Origin: Estrella lausannensis
GTDB taxonomy: Bacteria > Chlamydiota > Chlamydiia > Chlamydiales > Criblamydiaceae
Length of the DNA: 64,000 bases
Direction of reading: 5' to 3'
NCBI RefSeq assembly: GCF_900000175.1
Contig: NZ_CWGJ01000025.1
Span: forward strand, 188,396 to 252,395
The notes under the pieces were generated by a model, which was not told the DNA's origin, ran no database searches, and worked only from the letters and a program-made list of their open reading frames with translations. Each line of letters starts with the position of its first letter. The stretch's first letter is position 1. Below are positions 53,463 through 60,780 of the stretch, piece by piece. The translations under genes were made by a program, and so were the position numbers.

Positions 53463-55034
53463 ATGATCTCACAGGCCGATGCAGAGTTTGGTAAGCTTAG
53501 ATCTTACTTCTGGCCTATTCATCGCCATGAGCTGAGAATGTTCGTTCCGATGTTGATCATGCTCTTCTTTGTATGCTTCAATTACAGCATCTTAAGAAGC
53601 ATGAAAGACTCTATTATCATCACGGCGCCCGGCGGAGCGGAGGTTTTGCCCTTCATCAAGCTTTGGGTGATTTTGCCGGCAGCCATTCTTTCCACACTTC
53701 TCTTTGCAAAGTTGAGCAACCTGTATAGCCAAGAGAAAGTATTCTACATTGTAATATCCACCTTTGTCGTGGGGTATCTACTTTTCGCCTTTATCCTCTA
53801 TCCGATGCGCGGAGTCTTGCACCCGACCGAACTGGCAGCAGAGCTGCAAACCATTTTGCCGAAAGGCTTTAATGGCTTGATTGCGATGTTTTGCAACTGG
53901 ACTTTCACAGGATTTTATGTCCTCTGCGAGCTTTGGAGCACCATGGTGCTGTCTGTGCTTTTCTGGGGGTTTGCCAACGAGGTGACAAAGATTACAGTTG
54001 CAAGGCGTTTCTACAGCGTCTTTGCCATCTTTTCCAATATCTCGGCGATCATCGCCGGTCAGACAGCCAACTTCCTCTCGACTCAGGGAGTCTATAATGA
54101 GAGGCTTCCCTTCGGATCGGACTCCTACGAGCAGACGATGATGACCATGGTTCTTGTGATCTCATCGACCAGCATCATTGTGATGCTTGTCTTCCGCTGG
54201 CTCAATAAAAATGTACTGACAGACGCTTCTTTTGATGAGTTCCACAAGACCAAGCTGGAACTTAAGAAGAAGGGCCGTCTCTCGATGAAAGAGAGCTTCT
54301 CGTACCTTTCCAACTCCCGATACCTGATCTGCATCGCTGTTTTGGTAGTCGGCTACAACCTGACGATCAATTTGGCTGAAGTTCTCTGGAAGGATCGGTT
54401 AAGGGCGTTCTTTACGAAAGCCGACGATGTCAATATGTTCTTAAATAACCTGACCTCGATGATGGGCGTAGTCTCGACTTGCGTTGCGATCTTCATGGCT
54501 CGCATCATCGCGAACTTCGGCTGGACCAAAACTGCGATGATCACTCCCGTGATCATGTGCATCACCGCTTCAGGCTTTTTCCTCTTCATGATCTTTGAAG
54601 AGGCGCTCGCTCCCTATGTGATTTCCGCCTTGGGGATGTCTTCTTTGGCCATCACCGTCTACTTCGGCGCCGCACAAAATTGCCTGAGCAAAGCGATGAA
54701 ATACTCTGTTTTTGATGCCACTAAAGAAATTGCCTTCATCCCGCTGGATCACGAAAGCAAGCTGAAAGGTAAGGCGGCGATTGACGGTGTGGGCTCAAGG
54801 CTTGGCAAATCCGGCGGTTCGCTGCTCTATCAAGGCTTGATTCTCTCGTTCGGCAGCATCATCGCTTCCGCACCCTATGTCGGCATGATCATCATGGGGG
54901 CGATTGGAGGTTGGATGGTTGCTGTAGGAGCGCTTGGAAAACGATTTACCGATAAGGTGAAAAAGCAGGCCGAGGATTTGGTCGCGGCCGATGCTGTGAC
55001 TCCTCCGGCAGAACCGGTAAAGACATCTGTCTAG
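53463..55034 (+). CDS. ATP/ADP-type nucleotide translocase 2
   Basis: The 523-residue paralogue of the preceding gene has the same length and the same framework: FGKLRSYFWPIHRHELRMFVP, NYSILRSMKDSIIIT, ELWSTMVLSVLFWGFANEVT and KAAIDGVGSRLGKSGGS. About 12 membrane helices are expected. Other chlamydia-like bacteria have several such transporters with different substrates (ATP/ADP exchange, or proton-driven uptake of nucleotides). The pair probably arose by tandem duplication. It carries its own promoter and lacks the long leader of the first gene. Confidence 0.95.
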   Translation: MISQADAEFGKLRSYFWPIHRHELRMFVPMLIMLFFVCFNYSILRSMKDSIIITAPGGAEVLPFIKLWVILPAAILSTLLFAKLSNLYSQEKVFYIVISTFVVGYLLFAFILYPMRGVLHPTELAAELQTILPKGFNGLIAMFCNWTFTGFYVLCELWSTMVLSVLFWGFANEVTKITVARRFYSVFAIFSNISAIIAGQTANFLSTQGVYNERLPFGSDSYEQTMMTMVLVISSTSIIVMLVFRWLNKNVLTDASFDEFHKTKLELKKKGRLSMKESFSYLSNSRYLICIAVLVVGYNLTINLAEVLWKDRLRAFFTKADDVNMFLNNLTSMMGVVSTCVAIFMARIIANFGWTKTAMITPVIMCITASGFFLFMIFEEALAPYVISALGMSSLAITVYFGAAQNCLSKAMKYSVFDATKEIAFIPLDHESKLKGKAAIDGVGSRLGKSGGSLLYQGLILSFGSIIASAPYVGMIIMGAIGGWMVAVGALGKRFTDKVKKQAEDLVAADAVTPPAEPVKTSV

Positions 55035-55047
55035 GTGCAGTCCAGAA

Positions 55048-55244
55048 ACTCAAAATTCTGAATTTTGAGACACTTCCGGCTAACGGAAATCGTATGATTT
55101 GTTTGCCCCATAGGGTGTAAGCTTCGAAAAAAAATTCAGCATATTACTCCACTAGGGTGGTTTGTTTTTTCGAAGCTTATACCGAAAGTATCTCAAAACT
55201 TGGCAGCTAAGCATACGGATTTGAGTTAGTGGACAGGTCCTAAA
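55048..55244. repeat. Mixed repeat cluster: family A halves and a family B copy
   Basis: The gap from 55035 to 55426 has no gene. It holds a right-hand A half (55048-55083, AATTTTGAGACACTTCCGG), a perfect inverted repeat (55118-55179), a left-hand A half (55179-55204, ATACCGAAAGTATCTCAAAA) and a B copy (55211-55244, CATACGGATTTGAGTTAGTG). The two A halves may be one element split by the inverted repeat. After 55245 only AT-rich sequence remains. Confidence 0.65.
55118..55179. repeat. Perfect 15-bp inverted repeat
   Basis: TAAGCTTCGAAAAAA (55118-55132) and TTTTTTCGAAGCTTA (55165-55179) are exact complements around a 32-base loop. It could end the translocase transcript, or it may be a small element inserted in a family A copy. 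Confidence 0.7.
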
Positions 55245-55426
55245 GAGTACTAGCTCTTAAAAATCCCCCTTCCCACTTTTTAAAGCGAGGCTGCATCCAT
55301 ATTCATGGCCTCTTCATGTGGCTAAAAGCCTCCTTATTATTTATTGTTTTCGTTTTTATTAAATAAATGTGAATTTTTTTAATTATTTAATTATAATTGT
55401 TTTCTTTAGCAGTGAAGGGAGTCTTT

Positions 55427-56245
55427 ATGCAACCGATCAGCAATCGGCAAATTCTGCGGCAGATACAGAGCGCCTGGGATAACTGTAAAGAGACAGCAGG
55501 CAAACTTTCAGTAGAGCAGAGGCAAATTCTCGTGAATGTAATCTCCTCGGATTGCACCGATCTTGAGCTCATCCGCTTTCTGTTTCAGAACCAGATGTGC
55601 GGGAGAACATCCATTCACTCTCTTTTTAACCTGAATCCGGAATTTGACCAGGCATTCACAAAGAGAAAGATCGCTTTGCTCAGCGGAGTGCGCTCCTCAA
55701 AAGATTTTCATTTTGTGATGAGCCGCTATCTAACGGGTAACTTGTACTGCCGTCTAAGAAGTTATGCCTACGATTTTTGGGATGCTTACCTCAGGGGGGA
55801 GCGGACGAATGTTGTCCGTGTGTTAGATAACATGATTGTCGATGAGGGAATCGAGGAAACTACCATTCTTTGCTATCTGGCAAACGCTCCCGCTTCCTAC
55901 TTACTGACAGATGATGGCCTGCAGGCAAGATTTCTGGAATATCGGGGCAAGGATCTCTTCTCTTGCTATCATTCGCATATTGCCAGCTTGCCGTCCATGG
56001 ATTTCACTTCCTTGATTGGCGCTTTGAAAGCACGTGATTTTCCGGGGATAACGGATGCTCTCACCCAGTTGATCAGCGCCAAGATACCGCTGAAGCAAAT
56101 CGCCCTCTGCTTTCTTCAGCATGCACCGCATTTTGGGTGTCGTGATCAGACCCACATCCAATGCGATGAGGAGATGCTGTGGCGCACCGGGATTTATGGC
56201 GGCTCGCTCACCGATCTGGTCAGGCTTTTTCAAGACGATGTCTAA
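55427..56245 (+). CDS. Protein of unknown function, paralogue of the next gene
   Basis: The 272-residue protein starts at ATG 55427 with AAGGGAG upstream; a TATAAT lies at 55392-55397. It is helical and has no signal peptide or membrane segment. Its core LSVEQRQILVNVISSDCTDLELIRFL aligns (in parts) with LSDEQRAILTRVIISDCSDQELIKFL of the next gene, and so do FWDAYLRGERTN/FWLSFLERNQEG, DNMIVDEG/ENMITDEK and EYRGKDLF/AYRGREF. The family is not recognised. The all-helical repeat-like make-up suits a protein-interaction domain, possibly of an effector. Confidence 0.65.
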   Translation: MQPISNRQILRQIQSAWDNCKETAGKLSVEQRQILVNVISSDCTDLELIRFLFQNQMCGRTSIHSLFNLNPEFDQAFTKRKIALLSGVRSSKDFHFVMSRYLTGNLYCRLRSYAYDFWDAYLRGERTNVVRVLDNMIVDEGIEETTILCYLANAPASYLLTDDGLQARFLEYRGKDLFSCYHSHIASLPSMDFTSLIGALKARDFPGITDALTQLISAKIPLKQIALCFLQHAPHFGCRDQTHIQCDEEMLWRTGIYGGSLTDLVRLFQDDV

Positions 56246-56250
56246 CCACT

Positions 56251-56286
56251 GCCAAAACCCTAAATTTTGAAATGCTTTCGATAAAA
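56251..56286. repeat. Family A right half
   Basis: AAATTTTGAAATGCTTTCGA matches the right end of the element. No left arm is visible. Confidence 0.5.
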
Positions 56287-56396
56287 TAGTAATTCTCAAA
56301 CTTGGTCTTTAAATGTTTTAAAGATTCCTTTTGTTTTAATTCAATATTCATTAATCTATTCAATAATTTGAATATTAACTTATTGGATAGACGAAG

Positions 56397-57695
56397 ATGA
56401 GTTTAGTCGAAGGTAACAGAGAATTGCCCAGATGGGCGAAGGGCTTTAGCGAGGTTGCAAAACCGCAAACAATTTCGATAGAAGGGCGGAAATATGATCG
56501 CCATCTCTGCGAACGCCCCTTGGATCCCCGTACACGTCTGATTAAAATCATCGCAGCTGTCGCGCTGACTGTCCTGACAGGTTTTATCGCGCTGTTCTTC
56601 GCCAGTGCGCGGGAACTTTGGCGCGAGTGTCTGACAGGCAAAGAGTGCAGGACCTTCTTAGTTCCTGCCGGTCCAAACGCGGCAGGGGATCGCTCGCCGC
56701 ATCAAAAAGCGCGCCCGGTCACCGAGATTGTGCCTGCTCTCGTGACGGAGGCGCAGGATTTTAACGCAACCTCTACCTCAGAAGAGTATTTTGAGGATCC
56801 TCCACTTGCTTTTGACGAGCCTCTTTTACTTGTTGGGGTAACAGAGGAGTCCGTTTTGTCAACGGCACGAGAGATCTACGATTATCGGGAATTGATCGCC
56901 AATTCGCAGGTCGAGTGGGCGGCTTGTGAAAAACTGACCGATCGTTTGTCCGATGAGCAACGCGCGATCCTCACAAGAGTGATTATTTCCGATTGTTCCG
57001 ACCAAGAGTTGATCAAATTTTTGGAAGATGAAGGCATTTGTTCGTGGAATGCAATTAAAGAAATGTACTGCCACGATGCTGCCTTGAACCAAGCCTTTGC
57101 CCAGCGAAAAGCAACCGATAGGGGAAAGGTGAAAAGTATAAAGGAATTTCAGCAAATTACAGGCTTACTTCTGACAAAGAAGGAGTCAAACCGGTCCTTT
57201 TCATATTCCTATAGATTTTGGCTTAGCTTTTTGGAGAGAAACCAAGAGGGGCTGGTGAGCTTGATGGAAAATATGATTACCGATGAAAAGGTGAGCGATC
57301 AATTCATCATGGCCGTGCTAGCTCACGCTTCTTCGACGCTCTTGCAAGAGAAAAAATTGCAGGAGAAGTTTAAAGCCTATCGGGGACGAGAATTTTCAGA
57401 AGCCTTCGAAGAGCACAAAAGCAGCATTGACCTACCGGATTTCAACAAACTTTCCCGCTCGGTAGCTGCCGCAGATCATGGAAAGATGGCCAAGCACATA
57501 TTCAAGCTACTCTTCTCCGGTGTCCCTCTAAAAGAGATTATTCGCTTTTGCTACCAAGATCCTCACGGTGCACGCATTAACTTTGAGGCTCTGCGGCAAG
57601 CATTTTCTTCAATGAACATGGTAGGCATTCATGAGAAGGGAATCGATGGGAGTGTCATTGTTGATTTGTTTCTGCATTATACGGATGAAGTTTGA
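56397..57695 (+). CDS. Membrane-associated protein of unknown function, paralogue of the preceding gene
   Basis: The 432-residue protein has one or two hydrophobic stretches at about residues 58-78 (LIKIIAAVALTVLTGFIALF), then an acidic linker, and from residue about 160 a helical domain homologous to the whole preceding protein. It shares the conserved VIISDCSDQELIKFL, YRFWLSFLERN and AYRGREF segments. The pair therefore arose by duplication, with this copy gaining (or the other losing) a membrane-spanning N-terminus. Hydrophobic segments of this kind occur in chlamydial inclusion-membrane proteins, but nothing specific shows that here. Confidence 0.65.
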   Translation: MSLVEGNRELPRWAKGFSEVAKPQTISIEGRKYDRHLCERPLDPRTRLIKIIAAVALTVLTGFIALFFASARELWRECLTGKECRTFLVPAGPNAAGDRSPHQKARPVTEIVPALVTEAQDFNATSTSEEYFEDPPLAFDEPLLLVGVTEESVLSTAREIYDYRELIANSQVEWAACEKLTDRLSDEQRAILTRVIISDCSDQELIKFLEDEGICSWNAIKEMYCHDAALNQAFAQRKATDRGKVKSIKEFQQITGLLLTKKESNRSFSYSYRFWLSFLERNQEGLVSLMENMITDEKVSDQFIMAVLAHASSTLLQEKKLQEKFKAYRGREFSEAFEEHKSSIDLPDFNKLSRSVAAADHGKMAKHIFKLLFSGVPLKEIIRFCYQDPHGARINFEALRQAFSSMNMVGIHEKGIDGSVIVDLFLHYTDEV

Positions 57696-57760
57696 CCGAA
57701 AAATGAGATGGCTACAGCAGCAATCATAGAGGATATCGAGTCAACCGCGCCATTTTAGCT

Positions 57761-57923
57761 TATATCGAAAATATCTCGAAATTTGGCATGAGGCCTTTCG
57801 GAAAACCTCGGGCTTGAAAGAGGACAAGACACCTCATGTTTCTAATATTAGGTGGTTTGTCATCTTTTAGTCGTGGCGAGCTTCCTCTTTGCCCAACCCC
57901 AATTTGGAGATGCTTTTGGTATA
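57761..57923. repeat. Family A inverted repeat, long form (163 bp)
   Basis: It has the same length as the copy at 18041. Ends are TATATCGAAAATATCTCGAAA and TTGGAGATGCTTTTGGTATA, with the inner block TTTCTAATATTAGGTGG in the centre. It fills most of the gap between two convergent genes (57696-58005). Confidence 0.85.
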
Positions 57924-58005
57924 AGGCTAAAGAGCGGCTGCCAATGATACTGCCGGGGAGTAAATATGACTCCTTCCTTCCAATGTCCTCCAGATATGCA
58001 GGCTC

Positions 58006-59553
58006 CTACTGATTTGAGCTCGAAAGGTCCGTTAGCGTCTGCAACAGATCAAAAAATTCCGTGGTATTTTTTACCCATATTTTTAGGCCCTGCTGACAAA
58101 ATGGAGGACCGATAAAGAATTCTTGGTATTTAGGATGGGAAGGAATGAATGAATATCCATAAATATCGGTGTCAGGATCCACTTCTGCGATGTTTTCCGG
58201 AAAGTCGTGAGCGGCTATGATCGGGACTTTATTGAACAGAGATTGAACAAGCTCTCCTCTTAAAATTAACCCTGAATCGACAAAGGCAACATCAATGGCA
58301 TGTTGTTTCAATATTTTCTTAAGACACCTGTTAAGGTCATCAGCAAAGCCGGGATCCAAAGGATATTTGCTGCGGTTGCAATGATGTGAGGCCAAGGAGT
58401 TGGCATCATACAGTTTGGGAGACGCTTGAAATAACTTTAGATTGGCGTGGTTTGCCAAACTATATGTTTTTTTAGTGCAGCCTGATAGAAAAGCGAAGGG
58501 GTGCCAATTTGAATCCGCTTGATATCGATCTAAGCACAAATTCAACCATTCGGGACTCAAGGCGTTCGTGATGAATTCGACTGAAACGACTTCTGCCAGA
58601 TTCTTTAAAAAGTAACGGGTCGAGTTCCCTAGGCCAAACTCAAGAAGCCCTCTGATGGGCTTTGTGTCGAATATCTTCTTAAATACTTTAATGTGATCCG
58701 TATACCTGTCCTGCGAGAGCCTCTCTTCCAGAAGCTCATTTTCCAACTTATCTATAACATGACCGTATTTTTCTTCGAAAATCTGGAAAATTTCGTAAAG
58801 TTCCTTTCCGTGATAGGCATAGAAATGGACGATGAAGTCGCCCGGCTCATACTCATCGGCAGAGAGGTCTGTCACTTTTGTAGGTAATCGTTTGATGTGA
58901 TTTAGATAGTCGCGGCTTTTTGTCTGTAGCATCATAGTAAGGTTTTCAAGGTCCCACGTTCCTTCCTGATACTCTTCGCTATATGTCCACCATTCGTTGA
59001 GGAAATCGCGGCTCCACTGATTGCACTTAACAAAAATATGCCCTGTGTTGAGAGACTGACATGTCAAGTGGTGAGTTCCGAATAATATATCATAGGAATC
59101 ATCTAGATACGATTCCAGAGTGATGTCGGGGTTGAGGAATATGCTGTCGGCATCTGTCCAGATTACCCAATCATAATCAGACAAGAAGCGTGCGAGCATC
59201 GGGACTTTCATCCAGTGAATGGATAGTTTTTCCTTGTTTGGCGCCGGGTGTCCATCACACTCGTAGAGTTTTTCCGACCCGATAATAAAATCGTACCCGT
59301 GCTTTTGGCAGTACAGTTCTTTGCTGCGTGTTCCGAATTTAACTGTTTCAGGATATGGATGGTAGGATTCGCATTGGTGGGAGCTTTTAGCGTCAGAGAT
59401 GAAAGTAATTAGTGCAATGCGGGGCCCTTGGTGATCGGACGGGATATTGTGATGGATTGTAATACCTGGAAATACTTTCTCGAGAGCTTCCATTGCTGGT
59501 GCATAGGCAAGAAGGCAGCCTAGCAAGAATATCGAATTTACGATTTTGAACAT
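58006..59553 (-). CDS. Exported GT34-like glycosyltransferase with methyltransferase-like C-terminal region
   Basis: The 515-residue protein has a signal peptide (residues about 1-20). Residues about 45-290 resemble the galactosyl/mannosyl/xylosyltransferases of GT34 known mainly from fungi and plants: WMKVPMLARFLSDYDWVIWTDADSIFLNP (motif WTDADS, Asp134 and Asp136), GHIFVKCNQWSRDFLNEWW and an Asp-Leu-Glu-Asn stretch after TWD. From about residue 300 a second part, GLLEFGLGNSTRYFLKNLAE, looks like the glycine loop of a Rossmann methyltransferase. DVAFVDSGLI and IIAAHDFPEN follow. Export plus a eukaryote-type enzyme suggests action on host or surface glycans. The second domain is inferred. Confidence 0.65.
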   Translation of the reverse strand: MFKIVNSIFLLGCLLAYAPAMEALEKVFPGITIHHNIPSDHQGPRIALITFISDAKSSHQCESYHPYPETVKFGTRSKELYCQKHGYDFIIGSEKLYECDGHPAPNKEKLSIHWMKVPMLARFLSDYDWVIWTDADSIFLNPDITLESYLDDSYDILFGTHHLTCQSLNTGHIFVKCNQWSRDFLNEWWTYSEEYQEGTWDLENLTMMLQTKSRDYLNHIKRLPTKVTDLSADEYEPGDFIVHFYAYHGKELYEIFQIFEEKYGHVIDKLENELLEERLSQDRYTDHIKVFKKIFDTKPIRGLLEFGLGNSTRYFLKNLAEVVSVEFITNALSPEWLNLCLDRYQADSNWHPFAFLSGCTKKTYSLANHANLKLFQASPKLYDANSLASHHCNRSKYPLDPGFADDLNRCLKKILKQHAIDVAFVDSGLILRGELVQSLFNKVPIIAAHDFPENIAEVDPDTDIYGYSFIPSHPKYQEFFIGPPFCQQGLKIWVKNTTEFFDLLQTLTDLSSSNQ

Positions 59554-59554
59554 G

Positions 59555-59588
59555 AGACCGAAAGTGTCTTAAAATTGAGTTTTTGCAA
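59555..59588. repeat. Family A left half
   Basis: GACCGAAAGTGTCTTAAAATT is the left end. The right arm is missing. It lies between the starts and stops of two minus-strand genes. Confidence 0.6.
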
Positions 59589-59606
59589 AAAGCTCTTAGG
59601 TGGACT

Positions 59607-59849
59607 CTACTTGTTCTTCGAATACTCCTTAAAGACCTGCAGGGCGTCGCCCACCGTTCGGATGGTGCGTGCCTTTTCTTTGGTAATCTCCACGCCGATG
59701 CGGTCCTCCAGCGCCATGATGAGCTCGGGTATGTCGAGCGAATCAGCCCCGAGATCGTTGATGAAGGATTTTTCGGGCGTTATCTCGCTCTTTTCAACTT
59801 TGAGGATTTCCGCGATTGTATCGATGATGTCTTGATCTATCTTGTCCAT
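59607..59849 (-). CDS. acpP: Acyl carrier protein
   Basis: It carries growing acyl chains on phosphopantetheine in fatty-acid synthesis. The 80-residue protein has the attachment site GADSLDIPELIMALEDRIG (Ser in DSLD) and the helical bundle of the family. I chose ATG 59849 (MDKIDQDIIDTI). No fab genes are adjacent. The variant DSLDIPE, rather than DSLDTVE, is unusual but within the range of the family. Confidence 0.92.
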   Translation of the reverse strand: MDKIDQDIIDTIAEILKVEKSEITPEKSFINDLGADSLDIPELIMALEDRIGVEITKEKARTIRTVGDALQVFKEYSKNK

Positions 59850-60011
59850 AAAACTTAAAACCACATGTGTTTAAAAAATTTGGTATAAACGACACCGCAG
59901 GTAGAAATCAATAGAAACTTGATTTCTTGCCTGCCGGCATGATTGCTTTAATATAGGGCTATTTGCGATCTTGCAGGCAGGGAGCGGATATCAAGATGCC
60001 AGTACTTGCCA

Positions 60012-60752
60012 ATGACTGATCTCAATGCGGAATATATTTACGTTCAGGTCTGCTACGCAAAAAAATGGCGGGAGCTTGGACTGCTCTCTTTTGAAGAGGC
60101 GCTAAGGGTGAAGACGTGCGTCTTCAAGCTCCTGTTCGGAGGGTCTGCGAAAGCAGAACCTATCCCTGCGGAGTGGAGCGCCATTGCCAAGGAGCTGGAA
60201 AAGGAAGATCCATGGAAAGCCGCAGCAGCGGTGGTCCAGCTGAAGAAATCGGGCATGCTTGCCCCGCCGAAGAAAAGCGGAAGAAAATATAGCCGCTATT
60301 TCGGCCCCTTCCGCTACTCCTATGAGGCGGATAGGCAGGAGCTTTCCATTCACTTTACGATCAAGGGAGATGGAGAGGGGGTCATTCACTGGAGGGAGGG
60401 AAAAGACGACCTTACGGCCCTTTTCAAGGAAGTTAAAGAAAAGCTACCGGACGCGAAGGTGCTGAAAGTAGAGAGTACACTTATGTTCAACACGTTTTGG
60501 AAGCGCATGTGTCCGCCTGAGTTTTTTCAGCGCTTTATTCCGGCAACGGAGGATGATTCCATTTTACGGCGGGAAACGCCTTGGAGCCAATTTATCGATT
60601 TTCAGGGAAGGCCCAAGAAAAAGACCATACAAGAATTTTTAACGAACTTGAGCCATGCCAGAAACAGTGTAGATCTATCAGAAGCATTTCCCATTCTGCC
60701 TAGAAGATCGTATCTTGAACTGGACGTGATCTATCGATTTTATGGTGTGTAA
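60012..60752 (+). CDS. Protein of unknown function
   Basis: The 246-residue protein is not recognised. ATG 60012 is chosen over a TTG at 60006; no strong ribosome site is seen. The first 80 residues are helical (LLSFEEALRVKTCVFKLLFG), and the rest is mixed with strands, for example RYFGPFRYSYEADRQELSIHF and VESTLMFNTFWKRMCPPEF. There is no signal peptide. A second unknown gene follows after 28 bp, and the two are probably cotranscribed. Confidence 0.6.
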   Translation: MTDLNAEYIYVQVCYAKKWRELGLLSFEEALRVKTCVFKLLFGGSAKAEPIPAEWSAIAKELEKEDPWKAAAAVVQLKKSGMLAPPKKSGRKYSRYFGPFRYSYEADRQELSIHFTIKGDGEGVIHWREGKDDLTALFKEVKEKLPDAKVLKVESTLMFNTFWKRMCPPEFFQRFIPATEDDSILRRETPWSQFIDFQGRPKKKTIQEFLTNLSHARNSVDLSEAFPILPRRSYLELDVIYRFYGV

Positions 60753-60780
60753 CGAGACTTACTTAAGCGGTGAATAGTCA

